Of a stretch of DNA of 64,000 nt, positions 55,023-63,422 are shown piece after piece. The first letter of the stretch is position 1; the number at the start of each line of letters is the position of its first letter. This DNA is from SYLG01 sp965226945 (GTDB taxonomy: Bacteria; Planctomycetota; Planctomycetia; Gemmatales; Gemmataceae). The position numbers were made by a program, and so were the translations under genes. The stretch lies in contig OZ245717.1 in the NCBI GenBank assembly GCA_965226945.1, positions 1,364,001-1,428,000 of the forward strand, in the 5' to 3' direction. The notes under the pieces are model-generated. The model saw only the letters and a program-made list of their open reading frames with translations. It did no database searches and had not been told where the DNA came from.

Positions 55023-56783
55023 TCAAAACCAATTAACGCGGCGCAGAACTTGTTCCTCAAACTTGGCAGCGGTTTCAAAGAACCGCGGATAGGAGCCGCG
55101 AAACATTCCCGCCCGAATCGGACCCCATCGATCTTGTTGCAGGTCAGCTTCCGCGCGTAGTGCCGTGTACGGATTATCTTGGCCAGAGTACCTTGAGCAT
55201 TTCCAGCCAAACCGGCCGACTGGCGCCCAGCTTCTGTCGGTCAAATCAAGATATGTCAATGATCTAAGGATTTCGTAACGGTCGAACAAATCCTCGTAGC
55301 CTGCGCCGAGAAAGAGAAGATCTTCCAGTATCGGCTGTAGCGCTTTAAAACGATATTCGCTTTCAGGCGCATAGTTTTGCTGATGCCCAGGAAGAATCTT
55401 CCAAACATTGCTTTCTGCGAGATTGACCATGGCTTCCACTACTGGAACGGTAAGCGGAACGCCTCTGCTGCCGATCCGTCGCGTGGATGCATCAACCTTT
55501 ATGAGGTGAATCACCGCGAGTGCTTCGTAATTTTCGGCCGAAAGGGCCGCAATTCCAGCGGAATACATCAATATTGAGAGTGGATACCACCGCATTCCAA
55601 CTAGCGTCTCCTTTCCGCCAAGCGGGATACTTGTGCAATTGTCCGACATACGGGCCAACATATTCGCCAAAGTCGATCGTTGATCGCCCGTTGACCACTT
55701 GCCTAGGAGGATTGCGCTTGGTTGAAGCACCCTGATACCGTCCTCGTAGGCCTTCAGGCGCGCGCTAACCTCTTCGCCAGTCTTGATGGAGACACCGAGG
55801 GGGATTTTCTCTTCACCAGTTTGGCGGTGTGCCGAACGAACCTTGGAATTCACTAGGTCGTCCAGCTTGATGCGGTAACGCGGTTCGGAAAGATACTCTT
55901 TCAAAATCCCGGTATGCTCTTCTTCATTTGTCAGGTCTGTCTGATTTACGAGAGACGCCGATACTTCCACCGTAATATCGCTACCTTTAGTAGGGTTGTC
56001 ATCAATCACACTCGCGGGCAAGGGGCTGAATATGAAGTCCCCGTCACCCTCGACGATTCCATAGTGAGGCGTCTGATCAGAATGGTGATCGCTTGCTACG
56101 CGATCATAAACGTACGCCATCACCCCGTTCGCAGTGATGTACCCCTGGAAGGCTGCGGCACCTTCAAGCGCATCCAGTAGGTGCCCAGTGAAGATCGAGT
56201 GCCCCGCCCGCGGACCGTCCGCATCGGCTACTACTTCATCTTCTTTTCCTGCTGTAAGCACTTGCCGGACATATCGTCGCAACATGTCCTCAAGAAACCG
56301 TCTGCTGCCCGGCGCAAGGCGCCGCTTGAAAGCCAATCCACCGTAACATGCGTCCATGATGAACAAAACGTGTTTAGCAGGGATCATTTCCGCACTATCA
56401 AGCAACTCTGTCCACCGGATGAGCGTAGCAAGGTTGTCACAATCACCGTCGGATGGCACGAGATATCCGACTTCGCCGCGATTCCCCGTGACAGTCTCCC
56501 CGTGGCCCGCAAAAAATACTAACATCCGATCGTCGGGAGCAACCATCCCCGGTGCGGCATGAGCCAACAATGCATTGAGAATTGCTTGCTTGGTAGCTTC
56601 AGCGTCCAAGAGAAGTTTAATATTATTCGGGGGGAATCCAAATTTTTCCACTAGCACGGCCGCGACCGCTCTTGCGTCGTTGCATGCAAAGCCAAGCGGC
56701 GAGCAGCGTTTGTACTCGTTTATGCCGACTACCAAAGCCCAACTATTTTTATAGCTGCTTTGATATGTTTCTTTATCCGTCAT
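55023..56783 (-). CDS. Caspase-like (peptidase C14) protein next to Gabija genes
   Basis: 586 residues from ATG 56783 (AGAGGA upstream). Residues about 10-260 are a caspase/metacaspase p20-type fold: ALVVGINEYKR at the first strand, catalytic His94 in FFAGHGE and Cys146 in MDACYGG, then the SIFTGHLLDALEG block. Residues 270-586 have no recognised domain; the part after 340 is mostly helical and includes GKWSTGDQRSTLANML and FLGAGYEDLFDRYEIL. It follows the GajB-like gene by 170 bases on the same strand. Caspase-like proteases are effectors in several phage-defence systems, so a role as toxic effector is possible. Base composition is AT-richer than the flanks. Confidence 0.85.
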   Translation of the reverse strand: MTDKETYQSSYKNSWALVVGINEYKRCSPLGFACNDARAVAAVLVEKFGFPPNNIKLLLDAEATKQAILNALLAHAAPGMVAPDDRMLVFFAGHGETVTGNRGEVGYLVPSDGDCDNLATLIRWTELLDSAEMIPAKHVLFIMDACYGGLAFKRRLAPGSRRFLEDMLRRYVRQVLTAGKEDEVVADADGPRAGHSIFTGHLLDALEGAAAFQGYITANGVMAYVYDRVASDHHSDQTPHYGIVEGDGDFIFSPLPASVIDDNPTKGSDITVEVSASLVNQTDLTNEEEHTGILKEYLSEPRYRIKLDDLVNSKVRSAHRQTGEEKIPLGVSIKTGEEVSARLKAYEDGIRVLQPSAILLGKWSTGDQRSTLANMLARMSDNCTSIPLGGKETLVGMRWYPLSILMYSAGIAALSAENYEALAVIHLIKVDASTRRIGSRGVPLTVPVVEAMVNLAESNVWKILPGHQQNYAPESEYRFKALQPILEDLLFLGAGYEDLFDRYEILRSLTYLDLTDRSWAPVGRFGWKCSRYSGQDNPYTALRAEADLQQDRWGPIRAGMFRGSYPRFFETAAKFEEQVLRRVNWF

Positions 56784-56953
56784 TCCAATTGTCCTCTGAT
56801 GTAGCAATCCATTTCATCAATAATTTCATAAGGCCAAGTTTATCGCTGACATATAAAATACATTCTAATTTCATTGTGCAACAACGTGCCGCGAACGCCA
56901 AATAATGGGTACGGCGCAGTTGCGCCCCTCGGACAACTCCACATCAGGAGATT
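56784..56953 (-). promoter_or_regulatory. Gap between GajB-like and caspase-like genes
   Basis: The 170 bases are AT-rich near the caspase start and include TTGCAC with 17-base spacing to TTTTAT on the minus strand, a possible own promoter for the caspase gene. This would separate its expression from the Gabija genes. By-eye assignment. Confidence 0.3.
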
Positions 56954-58837
56954 TTAGACGATCGTCTGTGGATGGACCCCAGCTTTCACCATTAGCTCAT
57001 AAAGGACCTTGATTTTGGCGCGGGATTGTGTCTGCAAACCTTGTGACCCAATTCGCTGATCGCTAAAGGTAAAAACGGCTTTTTTCTTGGCGCGTGATAA
57101 AGCAACGAAAAAGCCGCACCTTTCTTCGCGGTCATCTCTCGCCCAGCCGAAGAGAGCCTCATCCTCGAGGCCGACAAAAATGATCGTGTGGTATTCTAGG
57201 CCCTTGCTCTTGTGCATGGTCATCATTGGAACAGAGCCAATTCCCTCAAAATCGGCAATGGCTTCCTTCCATGAGTACTTCAATCGACTTGCCGTCATGT
57301 TCTCTATGAACAATGTCTTCTGCTTTTGATACCAGTTTCCTTGGCAGTAAGCCTGGTTTCGCAGAATGAAAGCCGCCTCTCCGACGAAGCCCATCGCCGA
57401 GTCGACAAGGCCCCGAATCTGTTTCTTATCCGCTCCGACGGCCGCCACAGCCGTGCGGAATGCGGAAATGAATAATGAGAGTCGCCTCTCGATCTCGCGG
57501 CATGACTTGTCTTCTTCGTCGCCACCCATCGCCTGGAGCAAATTCATTGTTGCCGACCAAGAACTTGGTGCCTTTGGTAGAGCCGCTAACTTGAATAGGT
57601 CGAGCAGCGTAATCGTCAAGGATTCAGCCAGCAGATCTTGCATATCAGATTCGACTCGTGCCTTTAGGTCACGTTTCGCAAGCGCCTCAATCAAGGTATC
57701 AGTGTAGTAGGGGCTCTTAGTGCGAGTTAGGACGCAGATATCCCGAGGATCGATACCATCCGCAATTGTCTTCTGAATTAAATCTGCAATGTACTGTGCT
57801 TCCTTGAGGTACGAGGAGAAAAGAAAACAGTGACACTCACCGTTCCCGTCACTGCCATTGTCGTGCGCTACGGCTTTCCTGCTATTGCTATCCAGGGCTT
57901 CAGCAAATACCTGTTGAATCGCAACAAGGCCGGGGGCGGAACGATAATTCATCATGGGGCGTACTTGCGAAGCTCCGAACTCTTTTTCATATTGCAGAAA
58001 AATGCCCTTGAGGGCGTTCGCCCAACCCATGATCCGCTGCTTATCGTCACCGACTGCCGTCAGAATTGCTGATGAACCGTGAAACGCGGTTTTGATGAGT
58101 TCGTATTGAACTCCGGTAGTGTCCTGAAACTCGTCAAGAAAAACAAATGAATAGCTACTTCGTAGAGCTTTCAGGATTTGGGGGTTCAAACGAATAATCA
58201 ACTCAGCCAGGAGGTCAATCATTTCGAAATTAAGTTGAGAAGGCTTTTTCTGATGAAGCAGGAAATGCCATAGATCGCTAGCAAGTCGCTGGGGAATCGA
58301 CCTATGCTGATCGACCTGCGAAGTCAACCTGGCCGTGAAGTACTCTCGATAGAAATGCAATCGTTTGACTGATTCAATCTCTTTCGTGGTCAGGGTAGTT
58401 GCGGTATCCGGGAGCGATCCGATCAGAGTATTGGCTTGACGCTCCTTGATGTCGAAATTGATCTCGTATTGCTGATCAGGCTGTAGAAATTTAGGCAAAG
58501 CCCTACCGAACCGGTCTAGTAACGTTTTGCCGAATGATTCAAATGTGAGCGAGTCGAATCGACGAGCATGTTGGGGGGCGCACCGCTTGGCCACTCTAGC
58601 CTCAAGGTTCCTAGCGGCATCCCTCTTGAAGCTAAGGGCTAGGATCCGCTTGGGTAGGGGACAAACCCCCGTCTCGAGCAGAAAACAGGCACGCTGTGCA
58701 AGTAGCTCAGTTTTTCCCGCACCTGGGCCGGCGATGACGATGGTGTTAACCGTCGACCTCACCGCCCGATCAACTACAGATTCGAGGACGATCCCATCTG
58801 CAGGGCGCCAATCTTCACACCTAACCCTAGAAGACAC
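56954..58837 (-). CDS. gajB: GajB-like UvrD/Rep superfamily 1 helicase
   Basis: 627 residues from GTG 58837. Complete SF1A helicase motifs: Walker A GPGAGKT, motif II DEFQD, motif III GDDKQRIMGWANA, the QxxR-type NYRS, TMHKSKGLEY and VALSRAK. The GTG start is preceded by AGGAGG with six-base spacing and overlaps the GajA stop by 11 bases; ATG 58876 has no ribosome site. Gabija GajB is a UvrD-like helicase (about 500 residues in Bacillus cereus); this one is longer. In Gabija it joins GajA in one complex and senses DNA ends. Confidence 0.85.
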   Translation of the reverse strand: MSSRVRCEDWRPADGIVLESVVDRAVRSTVNTIVIAGPGAGKTELLAQRACFLLETGVCPLPKRILALSFKRDAARNLEARVAKRCAPQHARRFDSLTFESFGKTLLDRFGRALPKFLQPDQQYEINFDIKERQANTLIGSLPDTATTLTTKEIESVKRLHFYREYFTARLTSQVDQHRSIPQRLASDLWHFLLHQKKPSQLNFEMIDLLAELIIRLNPQILKALRSSYSFVFLDEFQDTTGVQYELIKTAFHGSSAILTAVGDDKQRIMGWANALKGIFLQYEKEFGASQVRPMMNYRSAPGLVAIQQVFAEALDSNSRKAVAHDNGSDGNGECHCFLFSSYLKEAQYIADLIQKTIADGIDPRDICVLTRTKSPYYTDTLIEALAKRDLKARVESDMQDLLAESLTITLLDLFKLAALPKAPSSWSATMNLLQAMGGDEEDKSCREIERRLSLFISAFRTAVAAVGADKKQIRGLVDSAMGFVGEAAFILRNQAYCQGNWYQKQKTLFIENMTASRLKYSWKEAIADFEGIGSVPMMTMHKSKGLEYHTIIFVGLEDEALFGWARDDREERCGFFVALSRAKKKAVFTFSDQRIGSQGLQTQSRAKIKVLYELMVKAGVHPQTIV

Positions 58838-60908
58838 TTTCGTCCTCCTCGGCTTCGGATTCTGCCTCCTCTGCATCGCCCAGCAGTGCTTTCATTTTGA
58901 CAACAAGTTGCTTCAGGACCTCCGGAACGCTTGTCGTAATCTCAGAATCTTCAAGTTCCGCCAAAGCTAAAATATGTGTAGTTGGCTTACCCCGATTGAG
59001 GAAATGGTAACGGTACCAGAAGAAAGATTCCTTCTCAGCGTCGGTATATGTCGAGCCATCTGTTCCATTTTCCTTCAGAACGGTCTCGACAGCCGCCGTA
59101 ATCCTTGCTAGGCGATTTTTCGCGTCGGCTTTAGGAATTGTTGGTCCTTTCCCGTCCTTTGGGGCAACCTCATAAACATCTGGAAAACTACGCTGCATCA
59201 GAAAATCGAGATCGAGGGGGGCGGAAAAGAACACATTGTACTCATTACAGCGTTTTATCCAGCTTTCCATTGTTGCGACATTTGTCACTTTCCATGTGTG
59301 CATTTTCGAGAATTGTTCATCGGATAGAACCCTCGTTGCCTCGTCAGGGCGACCTACAGAAAGGAGGTCTTCTCGTTTTTGACCGTTTTCAATCAACTGG
59401 TCAATAACGTATTTGATGCGGCCCCATCCTCCTCCCTCGCGTTCACGATCAAGGTCGAGCAATGTTACATACGGAATATCGAGTCCGCCCAGGAGGCGCC
59501 AGAAATGGTTGACGTGTCTCCCACCCAATGGGACGATTGAGACAAAGCTCACGTCGACTGCAAGACCGAGAGCCTCGGCGATACGAGGCAGGACAATTTC
59601 TTCGCTGTCGCCCTCACCTAGGACGACTAGCTTCGCGAAGTAGAGCTCCGGGTACGCCCGCACAGCCTGGCGAACGAACTTGTGGGCCATGTCGGTTTTT
59701 TCCGGGAGCTTAATCGACTTCACGAGCGTCGTTTGCGCAGCGGGGTCCAGGCGTAGATAGCGAACCTCCTCGGGCTCGACACGCCGCATGATCGACGGGG
59801 AGTGACTGGTCAGCACGACCTGGCCGCTTGGCGCCTTGGCGACCTTGCGAAGCACCTGCATGATCCGGCCCAGATAGTGCGGGGCGAGGTGATTCTCGGG
59901 CTCTTCAACAGCTAGGATTGTGAGCGATGGTGGATCGAGCTTTTCTCGAGATATGCCGTGAGCAATAGCGGCTACGCCTTCGACTGGGACAGGATCGGCG
60001 GGCGTGTCGCGCTCAAGGTCAAACACGGTCCCGATAAGCGTTAGGTAGAATAGGGACTTGAGGCCGTCGCTTAACCTATCGGCACCGTGTTCCTTGCCCG
60101 CCGGGGCCGGACCGAAGACGGCTTCAACCTGTGCGATGAACTCTTCAAAACGGCGGCTGAGCGGCCGAAGATGGACCTCAGAATAAATCTCGAGCGGGTG
60201 AAGCTGTTTCCATAGAGTTGTGAGGGCGTCGCGGATCAACTGGATACCTGGCTCACTACGGAAGGACGTCGATAGCGCATCGGACGAGCTTTCAACTTTC
60301 GGGCGCATCTCGTCTGACCAATTCACCGCCCTAAAGAGGCGGTGCATAATCGAGCCAGAGGCCTGCCGGATTTGTTTCAGCGGATCACGGGCAGCGGGAA
60401 CGTAGTGGACGTGGATCCGCGAACGCTCGTGTGGCGGCATCTTCAGCTTCTGGTCGTCTCTAACCACGTCTCCTGCAGTCTGTATCCAGTAGAGGTTCTG
60501 TTCAATCTCCCCTTCCGGCAGATTGCCTTTCGACCATTTGCCCTCAAGACGTGCGCGACAGTATGGTGTTGCCCGCGGATCATCAACGAGCATCTGCCGG
60601 AAACACTGGGCCACAGCATCTCCTGGATCGTCTTCGCCCGCTAACTCCTCGAATTCGAGTCGAGCCTCAATGAGTAGGGCGATGGAACTAAATTCGTCTG
60701 GAGCCATACCCCTTGGGATGTGGAAATCTCCTTGGGTTAGGGTGCGCTCGGCATTCGAGAGGCCAAAAAGGCGAGAAAGTGCCTGCAACACGGTGGATTT
60801 GCCACAACTGTTCGCGCCTACAAATCCGGTCAGGTGGGCCAGATCAAATGTAGTCGGAGCAGGACCAAAGCTCCGGAAGTTCTGAATGGTCAGGCTTCTG
60901 ATCTTCAC
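58827..60908 (-). CDS. gajA: GajA-like OLD-family ATPase/TOPRIM nuclease
   Basis: 693 residues. ABC-type ATPase: Walker A GANSCGKST (31-39), signature LSDGLKS (279-285), Walker B LTILAVEEPE (about 329-338), switch LTSHS (366-370). TOPRIM nuclease: LGEGDSEE (430-437) and LLDLDRE (483-489) carry the acidic metal ligands. This architecture with an adjoining UvrD helicase is class 2 OLD, that is GajA of Gabija; it cleaves DNA when nucleotides fall. GTG 60908 is the only start, with GAGG upstream. The acidic C-terminal tail (AESEAEEDES) encodes the ribosome site of the helicase gene. Confidence 0.87.
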   Translation of the reverse strand: MKIRSLTIQNFRSFGPAPTTFDLAHLTGFVGANSCGKSTVLQALSRLFGLSNAERTLTQGDFHIPRGMAPDEFSSIALLIEARLEFEELAGEDDPGDAVAQCFRQMLVDDPRATPYCRARLEGKWSKGNLPEGEIEQNLYWIQTAGDVVRDDQKLKMPPHERSRIHVHYVPAARDPLKQIRQASGSIMHRLFRAVNWSDEMRPKVESSSDALSTSFRSEPGIQLIRDALTTLWKQLHPLEIYSEVHLRPLSRRFEEFIAQVEAVFGPAPAGKEHGADRLSDGLKSLFYLTLIGTVFDLERDTPADPVPVEGVAAIAHGISREKLDPPSLTILAVEEPENHLAPHYLGRIMQVLRKVAKAPSGQVVLTSHSPSIMRRVEPEEVRYLRLDPAAQTTLVKSIKLPEKTDMAHKFVRQAVRAYPELYFAKLVVLGEGDSEEIVLPRIAEALGLAVDVSFVSIVPLGGRHVNHFWRLLGGLDIPYVTLLDLDREREGGGWGRIKYVIDQLIENGQKREDLLSVGRPDEATRVLSDEQFSKMHTWKVTNVATMESWIKRCNEYNVFFSAPLDLDFLMQRSFPDVYEVAPKDGKGPTIPKADAKNRLARITAAVETVLKENGTDGSTYTDAEKESFFWYRYHFLNRGKPTTHILALAELEDSEITTSVPEVLKQLVVKMKALLGDAEEAESEAEEDESVF

Positions 60909-61192
60909 TCTACGCGCCTCGGACTCTGGCCATCAATACAAGCTCGGCGTGTCAATGTTGAGGTATGACTCAAAAATCGGATCGGCCCAACTTGGTAACG
61001 GTGAAATTTCCCCGAATATTTCACAATTACCAAAATAAGGCCAAATTTGAAGATCGTCAAACTAGATGCGTGTGGCCTTCTAACCAACCATCGAGCTCAC
61101 GGTACCCTGAAGTACACTAACTTGCTTTGGCGAGGCTAACCTATTGAGTCTGCCAGCCGAATGCTTCCAACAGGCATATCGCCTCTTGTGTG
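60909..61192. other. Upstream region of gajA-like gene
   Basis: About 284 bases, AT-rich, between the GajA-like start and the left target duplication of the insertion sequence. It contains the candidate promoter described separately. No coding frame of note. Confidence 0.5.
61032..61060 (-). promoter_or_regulatory. Candidate promoter of the Gabija-like operon
   Basis: On the minus strand TTGACG (61055-61060) and TATTTT (61032-61037) are separated by exactly 17 bases, about 125 bases before the GajA-like start, in an AT-rich stretch. Confidence 0.45.
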
Positions 61193-61200
61193 TTGCCAGG
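61193..61200. repeat. Left target-site duplication of the insertion sequence
   Basis: TTGCCAGG directly abutting the left inverted repeat; the identical eight bases follow the right inverted repeat at 62911-62918. Confidence 0.85.
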
Positions 61201-62910
61201 GGGTGCAGTCTCCCTACGGAGCCGAAGCGTCGAGCGATTGCCCCAGGAGGATTGGAAGAAAGGGGTTGAGTCTTTGAAAAGGGTTTGAAGAAAGAGGCGC
61301 CTTCCCTTCAAAAGCATTAGCAAAAAGAAACCCATGAAGGAAAGGACGCCTCATGTCGTACTCTATGCATTTGCTTTCGGGATCGGCAACGGCTGGGTCG
61401 GTGGAAGTTTCGAAGAATTGTTTCGAGGGTCTTTTCAAGGGTGCCGAGTGGCGGTCTCTCATCGAGGCCAGCATCATGGACTTGGTCCGGGTAGTTCAAA
61501 CGTTTTTGGGAAAGCCCGGTTCGGCGTCGTCGGTTTATGTATTTGAAAGGGAATTAGAGCAAGCCGGCCGAGAGTTTCTTCGTGGGCTCGTTCAATGGGT
61601 ATTCAATCACCTTGAAGGAGACGATACGGCAGTTCTTCCAAAGCATGTGGTTTTTGAATCGGCTTCGTACACGCTTATCAAGAAAAAAACCCGGCAAGAT
61701 GTTTGGACCCGATTTGGGAAAATATCGATGTGGCGGTTCGGCTATCGGTCCACGATCAAGGGGCATGATCTTTCCATATTTCCCCTAGCCAAGGTTCTTG
61801 GGCTAATCCACGGTGCAACGCCCGGTTTGGCGGAAGAGGTAGCACGATTGCTTGGCGAGGGGGGCATGACGCAAAGCCGAACCATGGATCGTCTTGCCAG
61901 GGATTTTGGAATTCATTTCGGAGTGAAAAAGCTAAGGCAGTTAGCGGGGGCGGTCTCCGAGGCGATGGCGGAGGAACGTCACCAAGCCCAGGTGGGCCGG
62001 TTGGAGCAATTGCTGATACAGGCAGATCGATCAAGCGGCGTCCACAAACCTGTAATCGCAGTGGGCCGGGACGGCGTAACCCTTGGAATGCGGATCAAGC
62101 TTGGCCGTTTGTTTGAAGTGGCAGCGACCGGAACGGTAACGGTGTTCGACCGGCGAGGCAATCGCTTGGGAACGGTGTATCTTGCTTATGTGCCCGAGCC
62201 AGGGCAACCAACCATGACGCGGGAACTGACAAGGCTTTTGAAGGACCTAATGAATCGTTGGAAAGGCCCGATGCCTCGAATGTGCTATGTCACGGATGCG
62301 GGGGAAAACGAAACAGGTTATTACCAAAAAGTTCTGAAACGGATGAAGCACCCTGTTACGGGCAAGCCACTGGAATGGATCCGGGTTCTGGATTTTTACC
62401 ACGCGACTGTGCGGGTCTGGACGATGGCGGAACTGATCTTCGGAAAAAGAATCCGAGGAACACGCTGGGCGAGGAAGATGCTCAAGTGGTTGAAGTTGCC
62501 GGGCGGGATCAACCGGATTCTCCATTCGGCCGCGGCGATGCGGGACGGTTACCTAGCCAAATCAAAACGGAAGGAATTTGACCAAGCCTATCGTTACCTA
62601 CGCACGCGGATGGCATTCATGAAATACGACCAATACCGCAAAAGGGGGATTCCCCAGGGAAGCGGCATTACCGAGGCCGCCTGCAAAACGGTTTACACCC
62701 AAAGGCTGAAACTGAGCGGGATGTCCTGGAAACGAGACGGGGCGCAGACGATTATCAATCTTCGCGTGATGATTTTAAGCGGAGTTTGGGACGAGGCATT
62801 CAAGGGATTCCTCCTGCAATCGGTGGAACCCAAAGTGAGGGGTCAAGCCAATTCCACTATTCGAGATCTTCAAATCGCCGCATAATCGGCGCAGCTGGGA
62901 GACTGCACCC
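61201..62910 (+). mobile_element. Complete ISKra4-like insertion sequence
   Basis: 1710 bases bounded by perfect 14-base inverted repeats GGGTGCAGTCTCCC (61201-61214) and its complement (62897-62910), with partial matching further in (GCCGA). Eight-base direct duplications TTGCCAGG flank both ends. It contains one transposase gene. Ends beginning GGG, size and an 8-base duplication fit the ISKra4 family. Both ends and the gene are intact, so it could be active and recently inserted. Confidence 0.9.
61353..62885 (+). CDS. ISKra4-family-like transposase
   Basis: 510 residues. DDE-type catalytic candidates: Asp in AVGRDGVTLG, Asp in RVLDFYHATVRVW and Glu in GSGITEAACKTV. The C-terminal GIPQGSGITEAACK, RLKLSGMSW and GAQTIINLR blocks are characteristic of ISKra4/ISLre2-related transposases. 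ATG 61353 has AAGGAAAGGA upstream. No frameshift or internal stop. The gene fills most of the insertion sequence. Confidence 0.88.
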   Translation: MSYSMHLLSGSATAGSVEVSKNCFEGLFKGAEWRSLIEASIMDLVRVVQTFLGKPGSASSVYVFERELEQAGREFLRGLVQWVFNHLEGDDTAVLPKHVVFESASYTLIKKKTRQDVWTRFGKISMWRFGYRSTIKGHDLSIFPLAKVLGLIHGATPGLAEEVARLLGEGGMTQSRTMDRLARDFGIHFGVKKLRQLAGAVSEAMAEERHQAQVGRLEQLLIQADRSSGVHKPVIAVGRDGVTLGMRIKLGRLFEVAATGTVTVFDRRGNRLGTVYLAYVPEPGQPTMTRELTRLLKDLMNRWKGPMPRMCYVTDAGENETGYYQKVLKRMKHPVTGKPLEWIRVLDFYHATVRVWTMAELIFGKRIRGTRWARKMLKWLKLPGGINRILHSAAAMRDGYLAKSKRKEFDQAYRYLRTRMAFMKYDQYRKRGIPQGSGITEAACKTVYTQRLKLSGMSWKRDGAQTIINLRVMILSGVWDEAFKGFLLQSVEPKVRGQANSTIRDLQIAA

Positions 62911-62918
62911 TTGCCAGG
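62911..62918. repeat. Right target-site duplication of the insertion sequence
   Basis: TTGCCAGG immediately after the right inverted repeat, identical to 61193-61200. Confidence 0.85.
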
Positions 62919-63422
62919 TTAAAGCACTACGAAGACACTCAAGGTCCTAAAAAAATTACTTAGTGCCAACGACTTCCGGCTTCACAACCGGTGGAGCATT
63001 ACAGAGACTAACCCACCATAACTGCCTACAAAATTTTAACAACCATCTTATCGCCATGACTTCAATAAAAAATCCATCCTGAAATAACCACGAAATACTT
63101 CACTTTTTAATCAGGAAAATTAGAATACCAAAAATCAAGGTAAAGAAGAAAGCATCCACCAATTGAGGATCTGCCGAATTGCTAGATGTAAACCTATGCG
63201 AATGGACCACTTGTGAGCCCATAGCGCGGCGAGCGATGGTCTGGATGTGGGAGGAAAGGGCTGGCACTCGTCCCCTGGTAGTGTATTCGAACTTCGTTAG
63301 CTTGCAATGGAAGCATCCACTTTAGCCCTAGTCGATTCGCAACTGCCCCCTACTCAAGTTGGTTCTCATACTTCAGCCACCCTGTTACCTTTCAATGCCC
63401 CACGATGGTCGACATATCACAT
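62919..63422. other. AT-rich intergenic region, no gene recognised
   Basis: About 500 bases between the insertion sequence and the TPR gene. The part to about 63180 is AT-rich with several A-runs, like the defence region; after about 63220 it returns to the chromosome's usual composition. This may mark the right edge of acquired DNA. Short frames show no family resemblance. Confidence 0.5.

Noticed and set aside
55023..60908. Other defence assignments for the OLD ATPase, such as PARIS or a lone retron-associated OLD nuclease
   Set aside because: No reverse transcriptase or AriB-like gene is adjacent, while the coupled UvrD-like helicase is the hallmark of Gabija.
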